Below the pieces are notes generated by a model. It worked only from the letters and a program-made list of their open reading frames with translations, ran no database searches and had not been told where the DNA came from. Made by a program: the position numbers and the translations under genes. From NCBI RefSeq assembly GCF_900996235.1, contig NZ_CAAJGM010000044.1, forward strand, positions 1 to 64,000: 64,000 nt of DNA, in the 5' to 3' direction. Source of the DNA: Paraburkholderia sp. BCC1885. GTDB taxonomy: Bacteria > Pseudomonadota > Gammaproteobacteria > Burkholderiales > Burkholderiaceae. Shown piece after piece: positions 19,021 through 28,498 of the stretch (positions are counted from its first letter, which is position 1; each line of letters begins with the position of its first letter).

Positions 19021-20193
19021 CTACCCCAGCGCCGCCGACACCAGCCAGCGTTTGAGCAGCGGCTGCGCGCCCACGAACGCCATGCCGCTGTTGCGCAGCA
19101 CGCGGGCCACCGGACCGGGTACCGAAAACAGCTTTTGCAGGCCGTCGGTGGCGACCATCAGCGCGCGGATGTCTTCGCGGCGCGCCCGTTCGTAACGGCG
19201 CAGCAAGACGGTGTCGCCGAGATCGCGGAAGGCTTCCTTGCCGGCGACCGTATCGGCGAGCGCCGCGACGTCGCGCAGGCCCAGATTCATGCCCTGGCCG
19301 GCCAGCGGATGGATCAGATGCGCGGCGTCGCCGACCAGCGCGACCCGTGGCGCCACCAGGCGATCCACGGTTTGCAGCGCGAGCGGAAAGCCCTTGGCGG
19401 GCGTCACGCAATCGAGCGCGCCCACCTGGCCGACGGTGACGCGCTCCACTTCGGCGGCGAGCTGTGCCGGATCGAGCGCGAGCAGTTCATCCGCATGCTC
19501 GGTGCGCGCCGACCAGACGAGCGAGACGTGCCCGTCAGGCAGCGGCAGCAGGGCGATGATCTCACCCTCCTTGAACCACTGATACGCGGTTTCGCCATGC
19601 GGCTTTTCGGCCTTGAAATTGGCGACCACTCCGGTCTGCCGGTACTCGCGCCGGTTGACCCGGGAGCCGATCTGCGCCCGCACCCACGAATGGGCGCCAT
19701 CCGCGCCGACCACCAGATCCGCCGCGAGCGTCTTGCCGTTGGCAAGGCCGATGGTCGCGCCGTCCGGCTGCACGTCGAGCCCCTGGGCACGTGAGTCGAT
19801 CCATTCGAGATTGGGCTGAAACCGCAACGCGGCGTCCAGACCGCGCTCGATCAGCGACGACTCCGCAATCCACGCCAGTTGCGGCACGGAGGCCTGAAAC
19901 GCCGAGAAATGCAGCTCGGCGTGGGCATCGCCATACACGCGCATGTCGTAGACGGGGCCGAGGCGCGAGGTATCGAGCGCCTGCCAGACCCGCAGGCGCT
20001 CCAGTAGCGCCTGAGAACTGGCGGACAGCGCGTAGACCCGCGCGTCGAAAGTCTCGCCGACGGGCAACGGCGCGCAGGGCTGCGCGAGGAGAGCGACGCG
20101 CAAGCCGCTTTGCGTCAACGCAAGCGCCGCGGTCTTGCCGACGAGCCCGCCGCCGATTACGGCGACGTCAAAAGTCTGGAGGTGTGCAGTCAT
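19021..20193 (-). CDS. UbiH/UbiF/VisC family FAD-dependent hydroxylase
   Basis: This 390-residue flavoprotein monooxygenase is of the ubiquinone-biosynthesis type. The N-terminal dinucleotide motif is VIGGGLVG (12-19), the middle DG motif is VVGADGAHSWVR, and the second FAD motif is GDAAHLIHPLAGQGMNLGLRD at about 290-310. It probably hydroxylates the polyprenyl benzoquinone ring. Which carbon (UbiH, UbiI or UbiF role) cannot be told from sequence alone. The 184-base gap to dsbC is GC-rich and without visible genes. Confidence 0.88.
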   Translation of the reverse strand: MTAHLQTFDVAVIGGGLVGKTAALALTQSGLRVALLAQPCAPLPVGETFDARVYALSASSQALLERLRVWQALDTSRLGPVYDMRVYGDAHAELHFSAFQASVPQLAWIAESSLIERGLDAALRFQPNLEWIDSRAQGLDVQPDGATIGLANGKTLAADLVVGADGAHSWVRAQIGSRVNRREYRQTGVVANFKAEKPHGETAYQWFKEGEIIALLPLPDGHVSLVWSARTEHADELLALDPAQLAAEVERVTVGQVGALDCVTPAKGFPLALQTVDRLVAPRVALVGDAAHLIHPLAGQGMNLGLRDVAALADTVAGKEAFRDLGDTVLLRRYERARREDIRALMVATDGLQKLFSVPGPVARVLRNSGMAFVGAQPLLKRWLVSAALG

Positions 20194-20247
20194 GCCGGCA
20201 TTATAGCCGCCGGGGGTGGCGGGGCCGGACCGGGAAATGCGGCATTT

Positions 20248-20324
20248 CGGCCCGATTTGGGCTGGATTCGGGCTTGATCTGGGCTGGATTGAAGCTCGAT
20301 TCCGGCTTGATTGAAGCTCGTTAA
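20248..20324. repeat. Tandem array of seven 11-bp units
   Basis: Seven consecutive 11-bp units follow the pattern GGGCTtGATTn: CGGCCCGATTT, GGGCTGGATTC, GGGCTTGATCT, GGGCTGGATTG, AAGCTCGATTC, CGGCTTGATTG, AAGCTCGTTAA. They lie between the start of the UbiH-like gene (20193) and the end of the DUF2501 gene (20424). The unit length is near one DNA helical turn. The units are diverged, so the array is not a recent expansion. Confidence 0.82.
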
Positions 20325-20423
20325 ATTCGGCTTTTCGGAGCTTTTACTCCGCGCAAAGAGGCGAGGACAAAACCAAAAGAGCGAGCGCCACCGGGCCGCC
20401 CGCTTGCTCACCCAAAAGATGCC

Positions 20424-20888
20424 CTACAGGAGCGATTTCCCCTGCGCGAGAATCTTGTCGCACACCTGCTTCGTGACCTGCTGTTTCAGGCCACCGCCGC
20501 TGAGGTCCACCTTGGTGCCGTTGCTCCTATCCAGAATTCCCTTGGAACCGTTGGCGTAACCGCTGTCAGACGACGCTGAACCGCCCGGCAGCTTGCTCAT
20601 CAGGGAATCTTTGACGGAAGACGCGCTGTTGCCGCTGAGGTAGTTATTCTTGATGCAAAAATCCAGCACACCGGCCACATTGCTGGTGCTGCCCGACGTC
20701 AGCGATTGCGCCGACAACCCGCCGCTCATGCCGCCCAGATTGCCGAGATTGCTGAGCCCATTGGACGACGATCCGCCGTTGCCGCCCTGATTCAGCAAGC
20801 CGCCGAGTTGCGCATGGGCAACCGGTTGGCATAACAATGCCGCGATCAATGCCGTCATGGCTGCGGCGCCGTGCATGCGTGTGCGCAT
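20424..20888 (-). CDS. DUF2501 domain protein (YjjA-like, secreted)
   Basis: This 154-residue exported protein has a signal peptide MRTRMHGAAAMTALIAALLCQPVAHA with cleavage after AHA. A Gly/Ser/Asn-rich middle part (LGGLLNQGGNGGSSSNG) follows, then a C-terminal domain with two cysteines (FCIKNNYL and KQVCDKIL) and the QQVTKQVCDKIL segment found in DUF2501/YjjA proteins. Function is unknown. Family assignment is from motif memory. GAAGGAG precedes the ATG. Confidence 0.75.
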   Translation of the reverse strand: MRTRMHGAAAMTALIAALLCQPVAHAQLGGLLNQGGNGGSSSNGLSNLGNLGGMSGGLSAQSLTSGSTSNVAGVLDFCIKNNYLSGNSASSVKDSLMSKLPGGSASSDSGYANGSKGILDRSNGTKVDLSGGGLKQQVTKQVCDKILAQGKSLL

Positions 20889-21236
20889 TTCCTTCTCCTT
20901 TCGCCGGGAAACAGTCTTTAATATAGTGCTCGCTTGACGTTGCCGCCGGGATGGATTCGACGCGTTGCACGATCCGATTCCAAGGCAAAGACTGCTTCAG
21001 TATTGACACCCAGCGCGGCGCCCGCTTGCCTCGCACCCTGGGATTCAGGCTGTCCGAAAGAGTTACAATTGCAGTCTTTCGTGTCCACAACCTGCACGGC
21101 ATCGCTGCGCCCGAGCCACGATTCGTGTTGTTTGTCGCTTTCCCGGATTCACCTTTCGGCTGTCCCGCCCCGGCCATCAGCACCCGCCGGGCGACCTACC
21201 GCAAAGCCGTAACCAATTGATTCAAAAGGTTTTCCC
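20889..21236. other. Divergent intergenic region between DUF2501 gene and ychF
   Basis: These 348 bases hold the start signals of both genes. On the plus strand TACAAT (21064-21069) is a possible -10 box, without a good -35 box. A TTGACA at 21003-21008 has no matching -10 box at 17 bases. Short open frames here (20934-21220) are not convincing genes. pth, which often precedes ychF, is absent. Confidence 0.4.
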
Positions 21237-22331
21237 ATGAGCCTCAAATGCGGCATCGTCGGCCTGCCTAATGTCGGCAAGTCCACCCTGTTCAACGCGC
21301 TGACCAAGGCGGGCATTGCCGCCGAAAACTATCCGTTCTGCACCATCGAACCGAACGTCGGCATCGTCGAAGTGCCGGACGCGCGCCTGAAGGCGCTCGC
21401 CGACATCGTCAAGCCTGAGCGCATCCTGCCGGCCGCAGTGGAATTCGTCGATATCGCCGGCCTCGTCGCCGGTGCGAGCAAGGGCGAAGGGCTCGGCAAC
21501 CAGTTCCTCGCCAACATCCGCGAAACCGACGCCATCACTCACGTGGTGCGCTGCTTCGAAGACGAAAACGTGATTCACGTGGCGGGCAAGGTCGATCCGC
21601 TGTCGGACATCGAAGTCATCAACACCGAACTGGCGCTCGCCGATCTGGCCACGGTCGAAAAGTCGCTCACGCGCTATTCGAAGGCCGCCAAGTCGGGCAA
21701 CGACAAGGAAGCCATCAAGCTCGCCGCCGTGCTGGAAAAGGTCCGCGCGCAACTCGACCAGGCCAAGCCGGTGCGCGCGCTCGATCTCTCGGATGAAGAG
21801 AAAGTGCTGCTGAAGCCGTTCTGCCTGATCACCGCCAAGCCGACCATGTATGTCGCCAACGTGAAGGAAGACGGCTTCGAGAACAATCCGCATCTGGACG
21901 CGGTGCGCAAATTCGCGGACGCCGAGAAGGCGCCGGTCGTCGCGGTGTGTGCCGCCATCGAAGCGGAAATCGCCGATCTGGACGACGAAGACAAGCAGGT
22001 GTTCCTCGCCGACCTCGGCATGGAAGAGCCGGGCCTGAACCGCGTGATTCGCGCGGGTTTCAAACTGCTCGGCCTGCAGACGTACTTCACGGCGGGTGTG
22101 AAAGAAGTGCGCGCGTGGACCATCCATATTGGCGACACCGCGCCGCAGGCCGCGGGCGCGATTCACACGGACTTCGAGCGTGGCTTCATCCGCGCGCAGA
22201 CGATTGCCTTCAACGACTACGTGACCTACAAGGGCGAACAGGGTGCGAAGGAAGCCGGCAAGATGCGCGCGGAAGGCAAGGAATACGTCGTGCACGACGG
22301 GGATGTGATGAACTTTTTGTTCAACGTGTAA
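21237..22331 (+). CDS. ychF: Redox-regulated ATPase YchF (Obg family)
   Basis: This 364-residue P-loop protein has the G1 motif [14 protein letters not shown], the G3 motif [25 protein letters not shown] in place of the usual NKxD (which explains its ATP preference), a coiled-coil insert, and a C-terminal TGS domain ending with [19 protein letters not shown]. YchF/OLA1 binds ribosomes and takes part in stress responses. A terminator follows. Confidence 0.97.
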   Translation: MSLKCGIVGLPNVGKSTLFNALTKAGIAAENYPFCTIEPNVGIVEVPDARLKALADIVKPERILPAAVEFVDIAGLVAGASKGEGLGNQFLANIRETDAITHVVRCFEDENVIHVAGKVDPLSDIEVINTELALADLATVEKSLTRYSKAAKSGNDKEAIKLAAVLEKVRAQLDQAKPVRALDLSDEEKVLLKPFCLITAKPTMYVANVKEDGFENNPHLDAVRKFADAEKAPVVAVCAAIEAEIADLDDEDKQVFLADLGMEEPGLNRVIRAGFKLLGLQTYFTAGVKEVRAWTIHIGDTAPQAAGAIHTDFERGFIRAQTIAFNDYVTYKGEQGAKEAGKMRAEGKEYVVHDGDVMNFLFNV

Positions 22332-22382
22332 GCGCGATTTAACGGCACATTCCAACCAACTTGGTGCGCCTCGATGTACGAA

Positions 22383-22422
22383 ACCCCGTAGCGCCTTGCG
22401 CGCCTACGGGGCTTTTTATTTT
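22383..22422 (+). terminator. Rho-independent terminator after ychF
   Basis: The stem CCCCGTAG / CTACGGGG encloses the loop CGCCTTGCGCG and is followed by CTTTTTATTTT. It is 50 bases past the ychF stop and may also serve the opposing GDPD-like gene. Confidence 0.9.
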
Positions 22423-22509
22423 GAGGCGCACGTGCGGCGCGAGGCGTACTGTCGGCCTCAAGCCGGAAAAAATACCGCGAGACTGATTCCACACGAATCG
22501 CGTGACCTG

Positions 22510-23463
22510 CTATTTAGCGCACCGCAGCGCCCCCGTCATCCGCGCCCGGATCTCCGCCATCTTCGCCGGCGAGTCCGCCAGCACCGCATCCATACCAAGA
22601 CACGCCGCCGCGCGGTAGTCCTCAGCGTTATTCACCGCAATCGCCACCAGATGCACGTCCGGCCGCTGCCTGAAGCAGGCCACCGTCGCGGGCGTCCACA
22701 ACGTCGCGCTCACCTCGGAGCGCCCTTCTCCCAAGGTGAACTTCTCAACCACCGTCACGCTGCGATGCATCTCGAACGCGGCCGATGCATGCTCGGCCGG
22801 CGGGTCGATACAGCCCTGGTCGAGCAGCACGCGCACGAGGCGGCCTCGCGTGGCATCGCGCGATTCGAAGACCTTCGCCTGCGGATACGCGGCGAAACTG
22901 TGTTGATACGCAGCCTCGGTCGAATACAGCGTCGCCCGCGACCACGCATTTTCCTCGCTCAGCACGCGCGCCACCGCATCGGCCTGTGGCCCGGCAGGCA
23001 GCGCCTTCATATCGAGCACCACCGGCATCGAGGCCGGAATCGCGCGCAACGCCTCGCGCAACGTAGGAATCCCAACTGGCCGCTGTCGATACGGATAGCT
23101 GTGGCCATCCACCGCCAGGAAACGCCAGCCAGCATTGACGCGGGCAAGCTCCTCGGCCGTGCGCCCCGCCACGGGGCCGCTGGCATCTGTTAAAGCGGAC
23201 AAATCTTCCGGGCGGTACAGCACCGGCACCCCGTCTTTACTGAGTTGTACCGTCAACCACATGGCGTCGGCGTGATGCTCCACTGCGAGCCGGATCGCTT
23301 CGAGCGTGTTCTCCGGCGCGTCGCCAGTGCCGCCGCGGTGGGCGATGATCAGCGGCAGCCTCGTTACCGAGGCATCCCGGGGCGCGCCAGAAGGGGCGGC
23401 GCAACCGCTCAGCAACGCGCCAAAGCAGGCAAAAACCAACCCGGCGCAAAACAGACGAGGCAT
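22510..23463 (-). CDS. GDPD-like lipoprotein with degraded active site
   Basis: This 317-residue lipoprotein (lipobox LSGC, Cys21) has a glycerophosphodiester phosphodiesterase TIM barrel. The first motif AHRGGTGDAPENT (His42, Arg43, Glu51) is present. The next family motif, normally E-x-D followed by H-D, reads WLTVQLSKDGVPVLYRPED, so the metal ligands become Trp69 and Thr71 and the catalytic histidine becomes Arg84. The later E-x-K is DMK (151-153). It may be catalytically dead or changed in specificity. The start at 23463 follows AGGAG. It diverges from the ugp operon. Confidence 0.82.
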   Translation of the reverse strand: MPRLFCAGLVFACFGALLSGCAAPSGAPRDASVTRLPLIIAHRGGTGDAPENTLEAIRLAVEHHADAMWLTVQLSKDGVPVLYRPEDLSALTDASGPVAGRTAEELARVNAGWRFLAVDGHSYPYRQRPVGIPTLREALRAIPASMPVVLDMKALPAGPQADAVARVLSEENAWSRATLYSTEAAYQHSFAAYPQAKVFESRDATRGRLVRVLLDQGCIDPPAEHASAAFEMHRSVTVVEKFTLGEGRSEVSATLWTPATVACFRQRPDVHLVAIAVNNAEDYRAAACLGMDAVLADSPAKMAEIRARMTGALRCAK

Positions 23464-23893
23464 CTGCACTCCTGAATGGAATGGGATAAACGGAACCGAA
23501 CGACGCGGACAGGCCGCGAGAGGCAAAACCCGCGACCTGAACAGCTATCTTAAGGTCCATCTCAAAATAAGGCGGAGCAAGCCGGAACAACGCGAGACAA
23601 TCTGGGACGAGCCGCCGCGAATCCGTCTGCGTCACATCGGCGCCACCGCTATCAGGATCAACCCTGCCGGCGCCACCGCCTTCCTCTCCTGTGCTTCTGT
23701 TTCAATTTTGCCGGTGTTACATTGCGGCTTCCGGCGCGGCCAGGGCCGGCCACGGCAAGGACAAAACAAGCCGCCAGGCACAACTCACCATCCATGCACC
23801 AAAGAGAATAAAGCTCAACTTACGACTGTCATCGAGTCCAACTAGAATCGCGCAGCCCCAGGCCATGTGCCTTCCGACCAAGGAGACCATTAG
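23464..23893. promoter_or_regulatory. Divergent intergenic region upstream of ugpB
   Basis: These 430 bases separate the GDPD-like gene from ugpB and contain no convincing gene. Near ugpB there is a good -10 box TAGAAT (23843-23848). A single CTGTCAT (23826-23832) matches one half of the PhoB box; the second direct repeat 11 bases away is not recognisable. ugp genes are phosphate-starvation controlled in E. coli, so Pho control is plausible but weakly supported here. Confidence 0.45.
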
Positions 23894-25219
23894 ATGAGTT
23901 GCAAACCCCTGTTCCGTTCGCTCGCCGTGGCGGCAGTGTTCGCCGTCGGTGCTAACCAGGCCGCTCAGGCCGCGACGGAAATCCAGTTCTGGCATGCCAT
24001 GGAAGCTGCCCTCGGCGAACGCCTGAACGTGATCGCGAACGACTTCAACGCCTCGCAGAGCGACTACAAGATCGTCCCGGTCTTCAAAGGCTCTTACGAC
24101 CAGACGCTCGCAGCCGGCATCGCCGCCTATCGCAGCGGCAACGCACCGGCGATTCTGCAGGTGTACGAAGTAGGTACCGCCACGATGATCCAGGCGAGGA
24201 AGGCCGTCATCCCGGTCTCTGAAGTCTTCAGGCAAGCCGGCGTGCCGCTCGACGAAAAAGCCTTCGTGCCGACCATCGCCAGCTACTACAGCGACTCGAA
24301 GTCCGATCAGCTGATCTCGATGCCGTTCAACAGCTCGACGCCGGTTCTGTACTACAACAAGGACGCCTTCAAGAAAGCCGGCCTCGATCCTAACCAGCCG
24401 CCGCGCACGTGGGAAGAACTGCGCAAGGACGCCCAAAAGCTGAAGGCATCGGGCATGTCGTGCGGCTATTCGTCGGGCTGGCAGAGCTGGATTCAGCTCG
24501 AGAACTACAGCGCATGGCATGGTCTACCGTTTGCAACGGAGAACAACGGTTTCGACGGCGCGGATGCCCAGCTCGAATTCAACAAGCCGCAGCAGATCGC
24601 GCACATCCAGTTCCTGCAGGACATGGCGAAGGAAGGCACATTCAGCTATGTCGGCCGCAAGGACGAGCCGGTGTCGAAGTTCTATAGCGGCGACTGCGGC
24701 ATCATCACGAACTCGTCGGGGTCGCTCGCCAACATCAAGAAGTACGCCAAGTTCGACTTCGGCACGGGCATGATGCCTTACGACGCCAACGTGAAGGGCG
24801 CGCCGCAGAACGCCATCATCGGTGGCGCGAGCCTGTGGGTGCTGTCGGGCAAGGATCCGGCGACGTACAAGGGCGTGGCGAAGTTCCTCGCCTATCTGGC
24901 GACGCCGCCAGTTGCCGCCAAGTGGCATCAGGACACCGGCTATCTGCCGATCACCACGGCCGCGTATCAGTTGACGCAGCAGCAGGGCTTCTACGAGAAG
25001 AACCCGGGCAGCGACACGGCCATCAAGCAGATGCTCAACAAGCCGCCCCTGCCGTTCACCAAAGGCCTGCGCCTTGGCAACATGCCGCAGATCCGCACGA
25101 TCATCGACGAAGAACTCGAACAGGTCTGGGCGGGCAAGAAGACGCCGAAGGAGGCGCTCGACTCCGCCGTATCGCGCGGCGACGAACTGCTGCGCCGGTT
25201 CGAAAAAGCAGGTAGCTAA
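23894..25219 (+). CDS. ugpB: sn-glycerol-3-phosphate ABC transporter, periplasmic binding protein
   Basis: This 441-residue family 1 solute-binding protein has a signal peptide ending AQA (about residue 26). The mature N-terminus [19 protein letters not shown], the [10 protein letters not shown] segment, [18 protein letters not shown] and [11 protein letters not shown] are characteristic of UgpB. It binds glycerol-3-phosphate and its diesters in the periplasm. AAGGAGA precedes the ATG. The next gene, ugpA, is 106 bases away behind a branched RNA structure. Confidence 0.95.
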   Translation: MSCKPLFRSLAVAAVFAVGANQAAQAATEIQFWHAMEAALGERLNVIANDFNASQSDYKIVPVFKGSYDQTLAAGIAAYRSGNAPAILQVYEVGTATMIQARKAVIPVSEVFRQAGVPLDEKAFVPTIASYYSDSKSDQLISMPFNSSTPVLYYNKDAFKKAGLDPNQPPRTWEELRKDAQKLKASGMSCGYSSGWQSWIQLENYSAWHGLPFATENNGFDGADAQLEFNKPQQIAHIQFLQDMAKEGTFSYVGRKDEPVSKFYSGDCGIITNSSGSLANIKKYAKFDFGTGMMPYDANVKGAPQNAIIGGASLWVLSGKDPATYKGVAKFLAYLATPPVAAKWHQDTGYLPITTAAYQLTQQQGFYEKNPGSDTAIKQMLNKPPLPFTKGLRLGNMPQIRTIIDEELEQVWAGKKTPKEALDSAVSRGDELLRRFEKAGS

Positions 25220-25235
25220 GTCTGATCCGGCCTGA

Positions 25236-25309
25236 CGGGCGGCCCAACCTGGCGCAACGCGCCGGGTCCCTTCGGGGACGAGAAATCGTGGGGCCGCCCG
25301 ATGCGTTTT
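25236..25309 (+). other. Branched RNA structure between ugpB and ugpA
   Basis: CGGGCGGCCC (25236-25245) pairs perfectly with GGGCCGCCCG (25291-25300). Inside it are two further hairpins: CCTGGCGC-AAC-GCGCCGGG (25248-25266) and GTCCC-TTCG-GGGAC (25266-25279), the latter with a UUCG tetraloop. A run of five T residues follows at 25305-25309. Structures of this kind after the binding-protein gene of ABC operons can block 3' exonucleases or cause partial termination, raising binding-protein levels over the permease. Pairings were drawn by eye. Confidence 0.72.
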
Positions 25310-25325
25310 TAAGAGAGATGTCCTA

Positions 25326-26210
25326 ATGGAAAAGCGATCCCGCTTCGGCACAGGCGTGTTGCCGTATCTGCTGGTCGGCCCGCAACTCGCGATCACGTTC
25401 GTGTTCTTTCTGTGGCCGGCCGGCGTGGCTTTGTGGCAGTCCACGCAAAGCCAGGACGCGTTCGGCACCTCGACCGTCTTCGTCGGCCTTGCCAATTTCA
25501 AGCAGATCTTCGCCGATCCGCTTTATCTGGCGTCGTTCAACACCACGCTGATTTTCAGCGCGCTCGTCACCGTGAGCGGGCTGGTGATTTCGCTGCTGCT
25601 CGCCGTCTGCGCCGATCGCGTCACGCGCGGCAAGAAGGCCTACCAGACGCTGCTGATCTGGCCGTATGCGGTTGCGCCCGCGATTGCCGCCGTGCTGTGG
25701 TCGTTTCTCTTCAATCCGAGCATCGGGCTCGTGACTTACGCGCTGGCCAAATACGGCATCGTCTGGAATCACGCGCTCAATCCTGGCCAGGCCATGTTCC
25801 TCGTCGTGCTGGCGTCGGTCTGGAAACAGGTCAGCTACAACTTCCTGTTTTTCTACGCCGGCCTGCAGGCGATTCCTCGCTCGCTGATCGAAGCGGCCGC
25901 CATCGACGGCGCCGGGCCGGTGCGGCGCTTTTTCGGCATCGCTTTGCCGCTGCTGTCGCCGACGAGCTTCTTCCTGCTCGTCATCAACCTCGTCTACGCC
26001 TTCTTCGACACCTTCCCGATCATCGACGCGGCCACCGGCGGCGGTCCCGCCCAGGCCACCCGCACGCTGATCTACCGCATCTTCGCCGAAGGCTTCCAGG
26101 GTCTCGACATCGGCAGCTCGGGCGCGCAGTCGGTGGTGCTGATGGTGATCGTCGTAGCGCTGACGGTGGTGCAATTCCGTTTCGTCGAGCGGAGGGTTCA
26201 ATACTCATGA
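25326..26210 (+). CDS. ugpA: sn-glycerol-3-phosphate ABC transporter, permease UgpA
   Basis: This 294-residue inner-membrane permease has about six transmembrane segments and the cytoplasmic EAA loop [24 protein letters not shown] that docks UgpC. The N-terminus [22 protein letters not shown] is typical of UgpA/MalF-type subunits. It overlaps ugpE by the four bases ATGA, so the two subunits are made in equal amounts. Confidence 0.95.
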   Translation: MEKRSRFGTGVLPYLLVGPQLAITFVFFLWPAGVALWQSTQSQDAFGTSTVFVGLANFKQIFADPLYLASFNTTLIFSALVTVSGLVISLLLAVCADRVTRGKKAYQTLLIWPYAVAPAIAAVLWSFLFNPSIGLVTYALAKYGIVWNHALNPGQAMFLVVLASVWKQVSYNFLFFYAGLQAIPRSLIEAAAIDGAGPVRRFFGIALPLLSPTSFFLLVINLVYAFFDTFPIIDAATGGGPAQATRTLIYRIFAEGFQGLDIGSSGAQSVVLMVIVVALTVVQFRFVERRVQYS

Positions 26211-27052
26211 TCGAGAATCGCCGCGGTTTCGACCTTTTTTGCCACGCAGTCCTGATTATCGGTGTCGTGCTGGTGGTGTTTCCGGTGTACGTCGCGTTTT
26301 GCGCGGCCACCATGAGCGAGCACGAAGTCTTCTCGGTGCCGCTCTCGCTGATTCCGAGCACGCATCTGTTCGAGAACATCGTCAATGTCTGGGTCCACGG
26401 CAGCGGCAATGCCGCCGCCCCGTTCGGTCAAATGCTGCTGAACAGCCTTGTGATGGCGTTGGTCATTTCAATCGGCAAGATCGCCATTTCGATGATCTCG
26501 GCCTACGCCATCGTGTTCTTCCGCTTCCCGTTGCGCAACCTCGCGTTCTGGCTGATTTTCGTCACGCTGATGCTGCCGGTCGAAGTGCGCATCTTCCCGA
26601 CCGTGCAGGTCGTGTCGTCGATGCACATGTCCAACACGTATGCGGGTCTCACGTTGCCGCTGATCGCATCGGCCACCGCCACGTTCCTGTTTCGCCAGTT
26701 CTTCATGACGCTGCCCGATGAACTGATGGAAGCCGCGCGCATCGACGGCGCCGGCGCCATGCGCTTCTTCTGGGACATCGTGTTGCCGCTGTCGAAAACC
26801 AATATCGCCGCGCTGTTCGTGATCACCTTCATTTACGGCTGGAACCAGTATCTGTGGCCGATCCTGATTGCCAGTCAGCAGTCGCTGACCACCGCCGTGG
26901 TAGGCATCAAGAGCATGATCGCCTCGGGCGACACCGCCACGGAATGGCATCTCGTGATGACCGCCACGCTGCTCGCCATGCTGCCGCCGCTCGCCGTCGT
27001 GCTGACGATGCAGCGCTGGTTCGTCCGCGGTCTGGTGGACTCCGAAAAATAG
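26207..27052 (+). CDS. ugpE: sn-glycerol-3-phosphate ABC transporter, permease UgpE
   Basis: This 281-residue permease of the MalG type has six membrane segments and the EAA motif [21 protein letters not shown]. The start at 26207 overlaps the ugpA stop; an open frame running back to 25412 is a shadow of ugpA. The C-terminus [14 protein letters not shown] fits the family. Confidence 0.95.
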   Translation: MIENRRGFDLFCHAVLIIGVVLVVFPVYVAFCAATMSEHEVFSVPLSLIPSTHLFENIVNVWVHGSGNAAAPFGQMLLNSLVMALVISIGKIAISMISAYAIVFFRFPLRNLAFWLIFVTLMLPVEVRIFPTVQVVSSMHMSNTYAGLTLPLIASATATFLFRQFFMTLPDELMEAARIDGAGAMRFFWDIVLPLSKTNIAALFVITFIYGWNQYLWPILIASQQSLTTAVVGIKSMIASGDTATEWHLVMTATLLAMLPPLAVVLTMQRWFVRGLVDSEK

Positions 27053-27182
27053 GCTGGAAAACCCGCGGAAAAGCCAGCCGGCCAATGAGCCGGTTGATGA
27101 ACGGTAGATGAACCGAACAACCTCGCGACGGCACGCGGCCTCAAGGCACGCGTGAGCGCAGAAGAAACGAAAGGCGGATGGA

Positions 27183-28271
27183 ATGGCTGCACTGACGCTA
27201 AAAGGTGTGAAGAAAACCTACGACGGCAAGCAGTTCGTGCTGCACGGCATCGACGTGGAGGTCGCCGACGGCGAATTCGTCGTGATGGTCGGGCCGTCGG
27301 GCTGCGGCAAGTCGACTTTGCTGCGGATGGTCGCGGGCCTCGAAAGCATCTCCGAAGGCACGATCTCGATCAGCGACAAGGTGGTCAACAAGCTCGAGCC
27401 GAAAGATCGCAACATTGCGATGGTGTTCCAGAACTACGCGCTCTATCCGCACATGAGCGTGGCGCAAAACATGGGCTACGCGCTGAAGATCAGCGGCGTG
27501 GATCGCGCCGAGATCGAGCGGCGCGTGAAGGCCGCTGCGCAGATTCTCGAACTCGAGGCATTGCTTGAACGCAAGCCGCGCGAGTTGTCCGGCGGTCAGC
27601 GGCAACGGGTGGCAATGGGCCGCGCCATCGTGCGGGAACCCGCCGTGTTTCTGTTCGACGAACCGCTGTCGAATCTCGACGCCCGTCTGCGCGTTCAGAT
27701 GCGCCTCGAAATCCAGCGTCTGCATGCACGCCTGGCAACCACGAGCCTGTACGTCACGCACGACCAGATCGAGGCCATGACACTCGCCCAGCGCGTGATC
27801 GTGATGAATCGCGGCCACGCCGAGCAGATCGGCGCGCCGACCGAAGTCTACGAACGGCCGGCCACCGTGTTCGTGGCGAGCTTCATCGGCTCGCCGGGGA
27901 TGAACCTGCTGGAAGGCCGCATCGCTGACGACGGCGCCAGCTTCGAAGTCGCCGGTAATGGCCCAAAGCTGCCGCTCGTGGGGGTGCCGGGCATCGGCCG
28001 CGAAGTGGCGGCCGGGCGCGAGTGGGTGCTCGGCATCCGCCCGGAGCATATGACACCGGGACAAGCCGACGCCGCTCATGTGACGCTCACGGTCGATTCG
28101 TGCGAACTGCTCGGCGCCGACAATCTCGTCCACGGACGCTGGGGCAAGCACGACATCACCGCGCGTCTGCCGCATACGCATCGGCCAGCTAACGGCGAGG
28201 CGCTGCCGGTCGCGTTGCCCGCGCATCATCTGCACTTCTTCGATCCGGCGAGCGGCAAGCGGGCTAACTAA
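27183..28271 (+). CDS. ugpC: sn-glycerol-3-phosphate ABC transporter, ATPase UgpC
   Basis: This 362-residue importer ATPase has Walker [10 protein letters not shown] (37-45), signature LSGGQ (135-139), Walker B FLFDEP (156-161), the switch THDQIEAM, and a C-terminal TOBE regulatory domain as in MalK/UgpC. It follows ugpE after 130 bases without a strong terminator between them. A GC-rich hairpin GGGCCGC / GCGGCCC (28306-28330) lies downstream but lacks a T tract. Confidence 0.95.
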   Translation: MAALTLKGVKKTYDGKQFVLHGIDVEVADGEFVVMVGPSGCGKSTLLRMVAGLESISEGTISISDKVVNKLEPKDRNIAMVFQNYALYPHMSVAQNMGYALKISGVDRAEIERRVKAAAQILELEALLERKPRELSGGQRQRVAMGRAIVREPAVFLFDEPLSNLDARLRVQMRLEIQRLHARLATTSLYVTHDQIEAMTLAQRVIVMNRGHAEQIGAPTEVYERPATVFVASFIGSPGMNLLEGRIADDGASFEVAGNGPKLPLVGVPGIGREVAAGREWVLGIRPEHMTPGQADAAHVTLTVDSCELLGADNLVHGRWGKHDITARLPHTHRPANGEALPVALPAHHLHFFDPASGKRAN

Positions 28272-28498
28272 ATAAGCCATTGCCGGCGACGAGAGCACGA
28301 CGCGCGGGCCGCCGCAGCCGCAAGCGGCCCCGCATCGCGATGTGTAGAATGACCCGCACGGCACCACGCGACGCATTTCCGCAGGTCACCGTGCAAGACT
28401 GGTCCGGCCAAAATCGTTCGTCACAGAAACGCGGGCCCCGAAGCGTCCACGATGCTTATCAACCCCGATTCACCTGAACCTGACAAGGAGCAAGGCAG

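Noticed and set aside
20248..20324. CRISPR array
   Set aside because: Units are 11 bp, contiguous and without spacers, so it is a simple tandem repeat.
23826..23843. Full PhoB box before ugpB
   Set aside because: Only one CTGTCAT half-site is present; the second repeat is not recognisable and would overlap the -10 box.
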